Of a DNA stretch of 34,366 nucleotides, positions 1-8,569 are shown one piece after another; position 1 is the stretch's first letter, and each line of letters starts with the position of its first letter. Location of the stretch: positions 1 through 34,366 of the forward strand of contig JBDUCV010000018.1 of assembly GCA_040003255.1 (NCBI GenBank), given 5' to 3'. Under the pieces are notes generated by a model, which saw only the letters and a list, made by a program, of their open reading frames with translations, was not told the DNA's origin and did no database searches. The DNA comes from JBDUCV01 sp040003255 (GTDB lineage: Bacteria > Actinomycetota > Actinomycetes > Mycobacteriales > Jatrophihabitantaceae). Both the position numbers and the translations under genes were made by a program.

Positions 1-55
1 TGGGACGTCCTGCACGCCACCGAATGAATCGCTGTACTTCTGGAAAGGCGTCGCG

Positions 56-88
56 CCGTTCCAAGAACCACGTCGCGTTCTGGAACGG
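56..88 (-). terminator. Hairpin downstream of the SRPBCC gene
   Basis: An imperfect inverted repeat has its left arm at 56-68 (CCGTTCCAAGAAC) and right arm at 77-88 (GTTCTGGAACGG), with one bulged base and an 8-base loop. It lies about 20 bases past the stop of the minus-strand SRPBCC gene. There is no U-tract, which is common in high-GC actinobacterial terminators, so the terminator role is inferred from position. Confidence 0.4.
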
Positions 89-109
89 TGTCCGCGTCGT
101 CGAACGGCA

Positions 110-694
110 CTAGCCCGGCCGGCGCTCGCCGCGAACCTGGGCCCTCCGCTCGGCTTCGGCCTTCACCGCGGCGAAGCTGGCGGCCACCGTGCGCTCCCAC
201 GTGCCGGCGACGATGGCGCCCCAGTAGGCGCCGAGTGCCCACAGATCCGTGCCAAGTTCGCCGAGGTACGCCAACCGCGTTCGTCCCTCGACGTCGGTGA
301 GCAGGAATTGTTCGACGACGTACGGGACCGGCCCGCGGGTGAGCCGAAAGTCGACGCGGTCCGGCCGGGTGAAGCGGACGGTCTCCACCGTGGTGGCGAC
401 CAGGCCACGGCGCAGTGGGGTCCGATGCGCGGCCAGGACCATCTCGCTGCCGCGCTCCAGGATCTCGATCTTCTCGGCGGTAGCGCGCGTCTGCCGCCCG
501 AAATACGGTTCGGCGATCACGTCGAAGACCACCTCGCGCGGCGCCGCGATCTCCACGTGCGACGGTCCCAGCGGCCGCACACGTCGCCCGATGTTCACAT
601 CGATCGGTGCCGCACCGGTGACCAGTCCTACATACCCAGCGGCGCCCACCGCGGCACCTGCCCCGAGGGCTACCGCCGCACCACGAATGCGCAC
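110..694 (-). CDS. Membrane-anchored SRPBCC (polyketide cyclase/START-like) protein
   Basis: This 194-residue protein begins with a hydrophobic Ala/Gly-rich segment (about residues 5-28), likely a signal anchor. An SRPBCC-type fold follows: the stretch HVEIAAPREVVFDVIAEP near residue 46 is the usual first strand and helix of the family, with later strands carrying RVDFRL and a VVEQF motif. SRPBCC proteins bind hydrophobic ligands in a deep cavity, and the ligand cannot be told here. The start is a GTG without a strong ribosome site, so it may be slightly misplaced. It is divergent from zwf across a gap of about 110 bases, which probably carries both promoters. The family call is fairly secure; the function is unknown. 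Confidence 0.75.
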   Translation of the reverse strand: MRIRGAAVALGAGAAVGAAGYVGLVTGAAPIDVNIGRRVRPLGPSHVEIAAPREVVFDVIAEPYFGRQTRATAEKIEILERGSEMVLAAHRTPLRRGLVATTVETVRFTRPDRVDFRLTRGPVPYVVEQFLLTDVEGRTRLAYLGELGTDLWALGAYWGAIVAGTWERTVAASFAAVKAEAERRAQVRGERRPG

Positions 695-804
695 TACGCC
701 AGCATGCCGCAGACCATCGCTGTCGTGACACCGGCCGGGTGAGTGCTGTTGCGGAACGGAAGACTGGCGCCCTTAATTGAGGTCTCGCGCACGAAGGAGC
801 CTTT

Positions 805-2313
805 GTGTCCGTCGACCCCGACCGTCAAGCGCCCCCGTGTGTCTTCGTCATCTTTGGCGCGTCCGGGGATTTGACTGAACGCAAGCTGCTGCCCGCGCTT
901 GACCGGCTCGCGGCACAGGGCGGTTTACCGCGCGAACTTGCGCTGATCGGCGTCGCCCGAACACCTATGTCGGACGAGAAGTTTCGTGCCCATTGCCGGC
1001 AGGCGGCCAATAGCGGCGGCGGCACCGGGAGTGCCGCGTGGAACCTCGTGATGGAGTCGACCCGGTACGTCAGCGGCGGATACGACGACCCGGCCACCTA
1101 CGAGCGGCTCGCCGAGGTCCTGGAGCATTGTGATCGCAGGATTGGCACGGCTGGGAATCGGGTGTACTACTTCGCGACACCGCCCCGCCTGTTCGGGCCC
1201 ATCGCGGTGAGCCTCGGAAAAGCTGCCCTCAACAACGGCAGCGGCGGCGGTTTTGCCCGAGTGGTGATCGAGAAGCCGTTCGGATGGGACGAGCAGAGCG
1301 CCAGGGAGCTCTACGGGAAGATTTCCTCCGCCTTCACCGAAGAGCAGATCTTTCGGATCGACCATTACCTCGCCAAAGACACCGTGCAGAACCTCTTGGC
1401 GTTGCGCTTTGCCAACTCCATTTTCGAACCCATTTGGAACCGGACATGGGTCGACAACGTGCAGATCACCGTCGCCGAGACGATCGGCGTCGGCGAGCGC
1501 GGCGGCTTCTACGAGACGACCGGTGCGGTGCGGGACATCGTGCAAAACCACGTCCTGCAAGTGTTATCCCTCTTCCTGATGGAGCCGCCAACCTCGTTTC
1601 ACCCCCAGGCGATCCGTGATGAAAAGGTGAAACTGCTTCGAGCGATACGTCCCCTGGAAGACGAGGCGGAGATCGCAATGCGCGCAGTGCGCGGACAGTA
1701 CAGCCGCGGTGGCACCCGGGACGAGCTCATGCCTGGCTATCGCGAGGAGCCGGGAGTGGACCCGCTGAGCTCGACCGAGACCTTCGTCGCGATGCGGCTG
1801 GATATCAACAACTGGCGATGGGCCGGGGTTCCGGTCTACGTCCGGACCGGCAAACGGCTGCCGCGGCGAGTGACTGAGGTGGCCATGGAATTTCAGCGCC
1901 CACCCCAGCTGCCCCTGTTCCCGCGGGCGGCGGCGGCGCTCGAACCGGACACGCTGATCGTGCGAGTCCAACCCGATGAAGGCCTGAGCCTCCGATTCGG
2001 CGCGAAGGTACCGGGCCACTCGTTTCACCTTCGCAAGGCGTCCATGGACTTCTCCTACGAGGCTGGCTTCGAGAGCCAGTCCGCCGAGGCCTACGAGCGG
2101 GTCATACTCGACGCACTCATCGGCGACGCCACACTGTTCATCCGAGCCGACGAGGTCACCCGTTCGTGGCGCATCGTCGACCCCCTGCTGCGGTTCTGGG
2201 CGGCCGACAGCAGACCAATACCGCTGTACCAAGCGGCCACCTGGGGACCGCGCGAGGCGGCCGAGTTAGTGGGGCGGGATGGTCGGGTCTGGCGCCATTC
2301 GGCGTCACCATAG
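805..2313 (+). CDS. zwf: Glucose-6-phosphate dehydrogenase
   Basis: This enzyme oxidises glucose-6-phosphate to 6-phosphogluconolactone with NAD(P)+, the entry step of the oxidative pentose phosphate pathway, in the cytosol. At 502 residues it has the usual length. The dinucleotide-binding GASGDL motif is at residues 18-23 and the substrate-site motif RIDHYL at 184-189. The next residues are A-K-D where the family signature normally reads G-K-E/Q/K. The catalytic-base region with RDIVQNH is present. The GTG start is set by a strong GAAGGAG site five bases upstream. It stands alone, without tkt, tal, opcA or pgl neighbours, so it is probably a secondary zwf paralogue. It converges on the MFS gene. 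Confidence 0.95.
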   Translation: MSVDPDRQAPPCVFVIFGASGDLTERKLLPALDRLAAQGGLPRELALIGVARTPMSDEKFRAHCRQAANSGGGTGSAAWNLVMESTRYVSGGYDDPATYERLAEVLEHCDRRIGTAGNRVYYFATPPRLFGPIAVSLGKAALNNGSGGGFARVVIEKPFGWDEQSARELYGKISSAFTEEQIFRIDHYLAKDTVQNLLALRFANSIFEPIWNRTWVDNVQITVAETIGVGERGGFYETTGAVRDIVQNHVLQVLSLFLMEPPTSFHPQAIRDEKVKLLRAIRPLEDEAEIAMRAVRGQYSRGGTRDELMPGYREEPGVDPLSSTETFVAMRLDINNWRWAGVPVYVRTGKRLPRRVTEVAMEFQRPPQLPLFPRAAAALEPDTLIVRVQPDEGLSLRFGAKVPGHSFHLRKASMDFSYEAGFESQSAEAYERVILDALIGDATLFIRADEVTRSWRIVDPLLRFWAADSRPIPLYQAATWGPREAAELVGRDGRVWRHSASP

Positions 2314-2372
2314 GCGAGCCCAACGCGGTCGGGCACGAGTCGCGTCAGCAGCGGAGCCTAACGAGAGGGACG

Positions 2373-3554
2373 TCAGTGGCCGCGGAGTCGGATTGCCGTC
2401 CTCGTCATCGCGACGAGGGTGATCGTTCCGAGAACGGCCGTAAATACCTCGCCGGTGTGCACCAGCCCGTACGCGCGAGTACCGGCGCCGATACCGACGA
2501 CCGGCAGCGAAAGCCCGACATAGGACAGCGCGAAGAAACTCGAGGCGACGGCCGAGCGCTGGTCCGGCGGACTCATCTCGGTGACGAACTCGAGGGCCGC
2601 ACGGAAGCTGACTCCCTGGGCGGCTCCTCCGACGATGCCACCGGCGACCAGCAGCCCGAGTGAGGAAGCCGCGAGGCTCGCGCCGACCAGCCCCAGTCCG
2701 ACGATCAATCCGGCCGTTCCGGTCAGGAACACCAGGTTGCGCGGCAGCCGTGATGATGCAATCTGGGCGATGGTGGACGCGGCAAAGACGACGAAGACCA
2801 CCAGCCCGGTCAGCGCAGGATTGTGATGATGCAGCAGCGCCAGAACCGCAGGGCTGACCGAGGTGAACATCCCCAGCAGCGCGAATCCGGCGAAGCTCAC
2901 GGCGCCCGCCTCTAGGAAGACGGCCCGCCGGCCCGGGGGCAGCGAAAGGCGCTGGAATTGCCATCGCCGTGGACCCTCCATCTCGACCGGCTCAGGCGAC
3001 GCCAGCACCGCCACCGCGCCAATCAGCACCAGGGCGAGATGCACCACGTACACCGTCTGCAACGGTCCCGGGACGTACCGCGCGAGCAGGCCACACAGCA
3101 ACGGACCGGAGCCCAGCCCGCCGATGTTCGCCACGGCGGCAACCACGCTCGCTCGCCGGCGTCGCTGCGGCCCGGCCAGGTCGGCCAGAGCAGCGGTCGC
3201 CGTCCCGGCGAAGACGCCTGCCGACACGCCGGACAGCAGTCGAGCCAGGTAGAGCAGCGGCACACCGCCCGAGTGCATCCCGCCGACGATGAGGAAGACG
3301 ACGGACGACGTGGCCGACGCTGCCAGACCTCCGAACAGGACCGGTCGCCGACCGATCGAATCCGATGCGCGGCCGACGACGAGCAGTGCAGCGAGTACGC
3401 CGACCGCGTACATCGCGAAAATCACGGTCACGGTCAGCGGGCCGAACCCGAACCGCCGCTGGTATTCGGGATACAGCGGTGTCGGGAGCGCGCCGCCGAT
3501 CGTCGTGGCGGCGAACGCGCCGGCGACCAGCCACAGCCCGGTACTTCGGCTCAC
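2373..3554 (-). CDS. MFS family transporter
   Basis: This is a 393-residue integral membrane protein of the major facilitator superfamily with about 12 hydrophobic segments. The conserved loop 2-3 motif A is visible as GRASDSIGRRPVL after the second helix, and a second half-repeat follows the central loop rich in Arg and Pro. Such proteins exchange small solutes, often drugs, for protons; the substrate cannot be deduced. I chose the GTG at 3554 because GGAGGG lies seven bases upstream. An earlier in-frame GTG at 3584 would add ten polar residues and lacks such a site. It lies upstream of nothing on its own strand and 42 or more bases from the P450 gene, whose 3' end faces its 5' end. Confidence 0.85.
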   Translation of the reverse strand: MSRSTGLWLVAGAFAATTIGGALPTPLYPEYQRRFGFGPLTVTVIFAMYAVGVLAALLVVGRASDSIGRRPVLFGGLAASATSSVVFLIVGGMHSGGVPLLYLARLLSGVSAGVFAGTATAALADLAGPQRRRRASVVAAVANIGGLGSGPLLCGLLARYVPGPLQTVYVVHLALVLIGAVAVLASPEPVEMEGPRRWQFQRLSLPPGRRAVFLEAGAVSFAGFALLGMFTSVSPAVLALLHHHNPALTGLVVFVVFAASTIAQIASSRLPRNLVFLTGTAGLIVGLGLVGASLAASSLGLLVAGGIVGGAAQGVSFRAALEFVTEMSPPDQRSAVASSFFALSYVGLSLPVVGIGAGTRAYGLVHTGEVFTAVLGTITLVAMTRTAIRLRGH

Positions 3555-3626
3555 CCGCTCGCCCTCCGAACTCGACGAGGTCACCTGCTGATTATCGGTG
3601 CGGGCGCCGGATCGGACGGGTACCCG

Positions 3627-4949
3627 TCAGGCGGTCCAGCGGATGGGTAGTTGCTTTACTCCGCGCTGGAAGTTTGACTGCAGGTAACTCGGCTCCGCGG
3701 TCGGCTCGATCCAGCTCGTGCGGGCCAGCAGCTCGCCGAACAGGGCCCGCATCTGGGTCCGGGCCAGGTGCGCGCCGAGGCAGAAGTGCGGCCCGTGGCC
3801 GAAGGCGAGGTGGTGGTTCGGCGTCCGGGCAATGTCGAAGGCGTGCGGTCGATTGAAAACCATCGGATCACGGTTGGCCGCGGTGAACGAGACGACGACC
3901 TTGTCGCCCGCGTGCACCCGGGTGTCGGCAAGCAGCACGTCGCGCGTCGCAGTGCGCCGGAACACCATCACCGGCGTCCACCAGCGCAGCATCTCATCGA
4001 CCGCCGTCGCGAACAGGCCGGGATCGGCCCGTAGCGACCGCTGCGCGTTCGGATGCTCGAGCAACGCGATCATGCCGCCCGGCAGGCCATTGCGCAGGGT
4101 CTCGTTGCCCGCGACGGCGAACAGCCAGAACATGTTTTCGAATTCCTCGACCGAGATTTGGCCGCCCTCGTCGTCCAGCTGTGCCAAGAGAATCGACATC
4201 ACGTCGGCGCTGGGGTCGAATCGCTTCGCGGCGCCGAGCAGGTGGGCGTAGCGGTAGAGGTCCGGCATGCCCGCCCGGCTGCGTGGGTCCGGCATGTTGC
4301 CGAAGGCGTCGGGTCGCGGACGCAACGCCGCGGCCGCCCGCGCGTTCGCGGTTCCCTTCATCGTGTCGAACGCTGACGAGACGGCGTAGTCAGGATCGAG
4401 GAATCCGATCACCCGGTTCGACCAGTCGAACATCAACCAACGGTCCTCGGCCGGCACCCCGAGCACGTCCGCCAGCACCAGCAGCGGAAGGTCAGCGGCC
4501 ACCTCCTTCGCGAAGTCGCATTTAGCGGGCCCGGCGAGCATTCGGTCGACGATCAGCCGCGCATGCTCGGCGATGCGTCCCTCGAGCGACGCGATCGCCC
4601 GCGGTGTGAAGGAACGGCTGAGCATGCCCCGAAGCCGGGAATGCTCCGGCGGATCCATGTTCAACATCATCCGCCGCACGTAGTGCAGGTCGTCCTGCGT
4701 CGCCGGATCACGGATCTGCGTTCCCCCGAACGCTGACGAGAAAGTCGCGGGGTCTTTGAGAACCTGGGTCACCAGCGAATGGCTCAGCACGAGGTGATAT
4801 CCCGGCCCGCTTGCTAGTCCGGGCAACTGCGGCTCGTCTACCCACGCGATCGGCCCCTGCATGCGCAGTCGCTCGATCGTCTGGTACGGAACGCCGCGAA
4901 CGTAGCTGCGCGGGTCGTGCAGGGCGGCGGTGCCCGGCTCGACCGTCAT
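3627..4949 (-). CDS. Cytochrome P450
   Basis: This is a soluble bacterial class I P450 of 440 residues, a heme-thiolate monooxygenase needing ferredoxin and ferredoxin reductase, neither of which is encoded here. Motifs seen are the I-helix AGNET at 280-284 (the family usually has A/G-G-x-E/D-T), the K-helix ExxR at E319-R322, and the heme loop FGHGPHFCLG at 383-392 with the thiolate ligand Cys390. The AGNET and EMLRW context resembles actinobacterial CYPs acting on steroids, terpenes or fatty acids, but the substrate is not readable. Its ATG overlaps the stop of the upstream hydrolase in an ATGA, so the two are translationally coupled and probably act in the same pathway. Confidence 0.93.
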   Translation of the reverse strand: MTVEPGTAALHDPRSYVRGVPYQTIERLRMQGPIAWVDEPQLPGLASGPGYHLVLSHSLVTQVLKDPATFSSAFGGTQIRDPATQDDLHYVRRMMLNMDPPEHSRLRGMLSRSFTPRAIASLEGRIAEHARLIVDRMLAGPAKCDFAKEVAADLPLLVLADVLGVPAEDRWLMFDWSNRVIGFLDPDYAVSSAFDTMKGTANARAAAALRPRPDAFGNMPDPRSRAGMPDLYRYAHLLGAAKRFDPSADVMSILLAQLDDEGGQISVEEFENMFWLFAVAGNETLRNGLPGGMIALLEHPNAQRSLRADPGLFATAVDEMLRWWTPVMVFRRTATRDVLLADTRVHAGDKVVVSFTAANRDPMVFNRPHAFDIARTPNHHLAFGHGPHFCLGAHLARTQMRALFGELLARTSWIEPTAEPSYLQSNFQRGVKQLPIRWTA

Positions 4950-5701
4950 CCCAACGCAGACAGGGTTTTCTCGATGCCGGTGATCAGGCTGACCGGCACT
5001 TCGTACATCGCGTAATGCCCCGCGTTGGCCTGCACGTCCAGCTCGCTGCTCGGGTGATGCTTCAGCCAGGTAGCGGCCATGGTGGCCTCACCCAGTGCCG
5101 GGTCGTGCTCGCCGACGATCGCTTTCACCGGTATCTGGGTACGCGGGAGTTCGGCCGAGAAGTCGCCCTTGGCCCATGAGGCCAGGTAGGTGCCGAACGC
5201 CTCGCGCGTGGACTGGGCGACCGAGAAGGCCACCATCTGGTTTAGCCAGGTGCTGGATTGCCGATTGCCGGTCGTGTAGTCGATGATCGCGCGGCGGTTG
5301 TCGTCGTTCTGCGCTGCGCCGTCGAAGAGCGCCCACCCGTCGTCGTCGAAGGGCACGCCCGACGCCGGTACCGGGCTGATGCCGATCAGCGCCGTTACCC
5401 GCTCCGGCGCGTCGCAGAACACCCGCTGGATCGCGCAGCCGCCCATCGAGTGCCCTAGCAGCGCGAACCGCTGCCAGCCGAGCTCGTCGGCGACCGCGAG
5501 CGTGTCGGCTGCGATTTCCGGGATCGTGTACTCACCGGAATCGGCCCGCCGTGCACCATAGCCGCGGTAGTCAACAAACGCATAGGTGTACTTATCTTCG
5601 TCGATCAAGTCGGGCAGCGTGCCCCAGCCGGTAGCGGAACCGAACCAACCGTGCAGCGCAACCACCCTGACCGGACCGTGGCCCAAAAGCACATGAGGCA
5701 T
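4946..5701 (-). CDS. Alpha/beta hydrolase coupled to the P450
   Basis: This is a 251-residue alpha/beta-hydrolase. The oxyanion-hole HGWFG is at 17-21, the nucleophile elbow GHSMGG has Ser85, the likely acid is in VGEHDPALGE, and the catalytic His is in AGHYAMYEVP near the C-terminus. These residues form a complete triad, so an active esterase, lactonase or C-C hydrolase is expected. The ATG is preceded by AAGGAG eight bases upstream. Its TGA overlaps the P450 ATG by four bases, making a two-gene operon, and a near-perfect palindrome lies about 40 bases upstream. A hydrolase paired with a P450 suggests sequential oxidation and hydrolysis of a hydrophobic substrate, which is an inference. Confidence 0.88.
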   Translation of the reverse strand: MPHVLLGHGPVRVVALHGWFGSATGWGTLPDLIDEDKYTYAFVDYRGYGARRADSGEYTIPEIAADTLAVADELGWQRFALLGHSMGGCAIQRVFCDAPERVTALIGISPVPASGVPFDDDGWALFDGAAQNDDNRRAIIDYTTGNRQSSTWLNQMVAFSVAQSTREAFGTYLASWAKGDFSAELPRTQIPVKAIVGEHDPALGEATMAATWLKHHPSSELDVQANAGHYAMYEVPVSLITGIEKTLSALG

Positions 5702-5741
5702 CGTTATCGCTCCTTCTCATCGGGTGTCCGCTTGGCTGTCC

Positions 5742-5758
5742 GCGACGTTAACCGTCGC
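5742..5758 (-). promoter_or_regulatory. Palindrome upstream of the hydrolase-P450 operon
   Basis: GCGACG-TTAAC-CGTCGC is a 6-bp perfect inverted repeat around a 5-base centre, 41 bases upstream of the hydrolase start. Its place in the presumed promoter or leader suggests an operator for a dimeric repressor such as a TetR or MarR protein. No such regulator is encoded nearby. It could equally be a small RNA hairpin ending transcription from the decayed oxidase remnant upstream. Confidence 0.3.
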
Positions 5759-5844
5759 TCCCACCGAGGGCCAGCGCTCGTGCCCGCGCGGTAGTACGTG
5801 GTCTTTCGTGGCATCGGCGCCCCGCGCTTGGTAGAAGAGTAGAA

Positions 5845-6195
5845 CTACAGGGGCACCGACTGCGGGAATGAGAACACGTTGTGCGGGTCGTAGCTGCGTT
5901 TGACCTGCTGCAGTCGAGGGACGTTGTCCCCCCAGTACGCGGTGGGATAGTCGATGATGGACGGATCGGCGTAGTTGAAGTAGGCCGACGAGCCCAGCCA
6001 CGGAGTCAACGCCCACCGCTCAACGCGCACAAACGTGTCGAACGGAGCTGATGCGGCGGGAGGGCTGCCGTCTGTCCCAGGTGGCCGTGTATTGCACCGT
6101 GGCCAGCGCTTTCCTGACTGAGCGGTCGACAGCACCGTCGACGGCGACGTCGGCCCCGGTTTGTTGGCGCTGCGGGTGCAGGGCGAGCTGCTCAT
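5845..6195 (-). pseudogene. Decayed FAD-linked (BBE-type) oxidase, C-terminal remnant
   Basis: The last 65 or so codons in this frame encode a typical berberine-bridge-enzyme (BBE) C-terminus: SSAYFNYADP, then TAYWGDNVPRLQQVK and YDPHNVFSFPQS before the stop. Just upstream, around 6060-6118, family-like sequence (ATVQYTATWDRRQP) is in a different frame, so there is a frameshift. The large FAD-binding domain, with the His/Cys flavin-attachment sites and some 350 residues, is absent. An ATG at 6195 overlaps the stop of the small upstream gene in an ATGA, which suggests the original oxidase started there and lost its middle by deletion. The remnant is unlikely to be functional. Confidence 0.7.
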
Positions 6196-6473
6196 GCGAA
6201 CTCATTGACCAATCGCTCGGCGTAGAACTGCTCCCACGGCTCGGGTGGCGCGGTGGCTGTGTACTCCTTGTCGAGACTCACGAGCTGATGCGTCAGCTCG
6301 CTCCGCACCGGACGTCGCACCAAGAGGGTGGGCAGCTCCGATAGCCGGGTGAGCCAGTCGGCGTACCAGCTGGCCCAATCATCATCGGTGCCGTCGGTGA
6401 TCCGGTAAACCTGGTGATGCGTCTCGGCAGCCTCGTGCAGCAGCTTGCGTACTGCGTGGGTCGGATCGCTCAT
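6192..6473 (-). CDS. Small conserved-type protein paired with the oxidase remnant
   Basis: This 93-residue soluble, acidic, Trp/His-containing protein has no recognisable domain. It is mostly predicted helical (HAVRKLLHEAAETHHQVYRI, then a WASWYADWLTRLSEL stretch). The ATG at 6473 has an AAGGG-type site upstream. A longer upstream-extended frame has unnatural composition and was not used. Its stop overlaps the ATG of the truncated FAD oxidase by four bases, so the two once formed a translationally coupled pair. It may have been an accessory or chaperone of the oxidase, which is an inference from coupling only. The gene is intact although its partner is broken. Confidence 0.6.
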   Translation of the reverse strand: MSDPTHAVRKLLHEAAETHHQVYRITDGTDDDWASWYADWLTRLSELPTLLVRRPVRSELTHQLVSLDKEYTATAPPEPWEQFYAERLVNEFA

Positions 6474-6693
6474 GGCAAGCACCCTTTCTGCGCTTGGACG
6501 GACACAGCATCCCGCCCGCGATCCCGTCGCGAAAGCTGCACGCGTCGGGCTGCCGCGGAACCCCGGAAAGCCTGGGAAGAGCGCTTCTTCGACACGTCCC
6601 AACTTGCGCTCGCGAGAAATAATGGGAGTCTTGGAACCGGCAACCGCCCTTTTGCGAACTTACAAGCGGTGAACGCCGTATCAGGCGGGCCCT

Positions 6694-6710
6694 ACCGCTA
6701 CCTAGGCGGT
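6694..6710 (+). promoter_or_regulatory. Short inverted repeat before the Tat-signal gene
   Basis: ACCGC-TACCTAG-GCGGT sits 27 bases before the start of the Tat-signal gene, inside a 263-base divergent intergenic region (6474-6736). It may be an operator or a leader hairpin. Otherwise I see no clear promoter in that region. Confidence 0.25.
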
Positions 6711-6736
6711 GGCCGCGCAATGGTGGAGGACAGCGC

Positions 6737-7003
6737 ATGAGTGACGCAACACGCAGGAGCTTCTTGACGATCGCCGGCGCAGGTACCGCCGCTGGCGTAG
6801 CGGTCATGGTTGCACCGGGGGCCGCGGCCAGGACCGAGAACGTCACGGTGCCGTCCGACGCTGAGGGCGCCATGGCCGCCTACATTCACGACGTGACGAA
6901 GGGCGAGGTCGCGCTCATGGTCGAGGGCCGCGAGGTCATCGTGACCGACAAGCAGCTCGTAGCACGGCTTGCCCGGGCTTTCGCCCGCGCGGCGAACGTC
7001 TGA
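6737..7003 (+). CDS. Tat-signal mini-protein upstream of DUF4331
   Basis: This 88-residue protein has a clear twin-arginine signal: T-R-R-S-F-L at residues 5-10, a hydrophobic Ala/Gly core, and an A-x-A cleavage region near APGAAA (about 27-32). The mature part is only about 57 residues, with a predicted strand-helix pattern (GEVALMVEGREVIVTD, then LVARLARAFARA). I do not recognise a named family. It precedes the DUF4331 gene by about 90 bases on the same strand. Tat export usually serves folded, cofactor-bearing proteins, and so short a mature chain is odd. It could act as an export partner for a larger protein, or as a small periplasmic subunit. Function unknown. Confidence 0.8.
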   Translation: MSDATRRSFLTIAGAGTAAGVAVMVAPGAAARTENVTVPSDAEGAMAAYIHDVTKGEVALMVEGREVIVTDKQLVARLARAFARAANV

Positions 7004-7094
7004 GCAACGCACCACGCTTTCCTCGAGCTGGCGAGGATCTGGTCGTCGGACCCCCAAATCACTATTGCCATTTACTTGTGCGAAAGGTCAAAGC

Positions 7095-8537
7095 ATGTCC
7101 TCCCATCGCGAAGCACCAGAGATTTCGAAGGACCCGTCGGCTGACAACACCGATGTGTACGCGTTCGTCAGCCCTGACAAGCGAAACACGGTCACCCTGA
7201 TCGCCAACTTCCTGCCGTTCGAGCTGCCCTACGGCGGCCCCAATTTCTACGAATTTGCGGACGACGTGCTATACGAGATCAAGGTCTCGAACGCGGGAGA
7301 CGCCCAAGCCGACATCACCTATCAATTCCGGTTCACGACCACCATTCGCAATCCCAACACCTTCCTTTACAACACCGGTCCGATCTCCTCGCCGACCGAC
7401 CCGAACTGGAACCGGCCGCAGACCTACACCCTGACCCGCGTTGTGCGCCGCGGCGACGGGCGATCCACCACGAGCCGGGTGCTCGGTCGGGGACTGTCCT
7501 GTCCACCGGTAAACGTCGGCGTCCACAGCACCCCGCACTATCCGGCTCTGGCGGCCCAGAGCTACCACGACCTCGGTGGCTACCGCGCGGTGTTCGCCGG
7601 CCAGCGGGCCGACGGCTTCCATGTTGACCTGGGAAGCATCTTCGATCTCGGCGATCTGCGCCCGTTCCAGGCTGCCTATAACCCGGCCATTCCGCCGATC
7701 CTGCCGAATATGCCCGGCGTCAACGGTCTGCGCGGCCTCAACGTCCACACCCTCGCATTGCAGCTGCCGATCAGCGATCTGACCGTGGACGGCAGAACTC
7801 CGACGGACGTGATGTCACCAAAGTCCGTGATTGGCGTGTGGGCCACCGCCAGTCGCACTCACGCGCGGATTTTCGACAAGCACAGCGGGACCTACCGCAG
7901 CCTCGGTCGTTTCTCGCAAATTTCGCGCCTTGGCAACCCGCTGGTGAACGAGGTCATCAATCCCATGGCGCAGAAGGACCGCTGGAACGCTGAGCAGCCC
8001 TACAACGATAAGCAGTTCGCCCAGTACGTGCTGCATCCTGAGCTTGCGAACCTCATCGCGAATGTGCTCTACCCGGCGGCCTTTCCCCTCCTGGCTGCAT
8101 ACGTGGCTGCAAACAAACCGCGCAACGACCTGGCCGCAATCCTGCTCACTGGCATCCCCGCCGGGGTGGTCCCGGGCTTCCAGAACTACACCGGTTCGAC
8201 GCTGGCCGACATGCTTCGGCTCAACGTCGCGGTACGGCCTACGGCAGCAGGCACGGAGAACCCGATCGGCCTGGTCGCTGGGGACGCGGCCGGGTTCCCC
8301 AACGGGCGCCGCCCGATCGACGATGTCACCGCGATCGAGCTGAAGGCGGTGGCGGGGGCGACCATTCCGCTTGTCGACCACTCCTACACACCCGATGCCG
8401 CGGCGGCCGCACTCAATGACGGCACCACCAACGACAACACGCCGTACGGTCAGCCGTTCCTCCCGTCCTTCCCGTACCTGTCCAACCCCAACAATGGCTT
8501 CACTTCGAGGCCCGGCACCCCCGGCGGCGACATCTAA
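7095..8537 (+). CDS. DUF4331 family protein
   Basis: This 480-residue protein begins with the hallmark of the DUF4331 family, SSHREAPEI, followed by D-x-x-D-N-T-D-V-Y-A-F and long beta-rich stretches. The family is uncharacterised; members usually follow a signal peptide, but this one starts directly at the SSHREAP motif. The ATG at 7095 has a GAAAGG site upstream. The open frame continues 5' to 6969, but that extension overlaps the Tat gene, is Arg/Ser-rich and has no signal features. The C-terminus is Pro/Asn/Gly-rich (PFLPSFPYLSNPNNG). It lies in a same-strand run with the Tat mini-protein and two further small genes. Confidence 0.88.
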   Translation: MSSHREAPEISKDPSADNTDVYAFVSPDKRNTVTLIANFLPFELPYGGPNFYEFADDVLYEIKVSNAGDAQADITYQFRFTTTIRNPNTFLYNTGPISSPTDPNWNRPQTYTLTRVVRRGDGRSTTSRVLGRGLSCPPVNVGVHSTPHYPALAAQSYHDLGGYRAVFAGQRADGFHVDLGSIFDLGDLRPFQAAYNPAIPPILPNMPGVNGLRGLNVHTLALQLPISDLTVDGRTPTDVMSPKSVIGVWATASRTHARIFDKHSGTYRSLGRFSQISRLGNPLVNEVINPMAQKDRWNAEQPYNDKQFAQYVLHPELANLIANVLYPAAFPLLAAYVAANKPRNDLAAILLTGIPAGVVPGFQNYTGSTLADMLRLNVAVRPTAAGTENPIGLVAGDAAGFPNGRRPIDDVTAIELKAVAGATIPLVDHSYTPDAAAAALNDGTTNDNTPYGQPFLPSFPYLSNPNNGFTSRPGTPGGDI

Positions 8538-8569
8538 CCGGTCGGCTTGCACCATCCGAAAGGGCGCCG

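Noticed and set aside
6969..7094. N-terminal extension of the DUF4331 protein
   Set aside because: It overlaps the Tat mini-protein gene, is Arg/Ser-rich, shows no signal peptide, and the family core plus a ribosome site point to the ATG at 7095.
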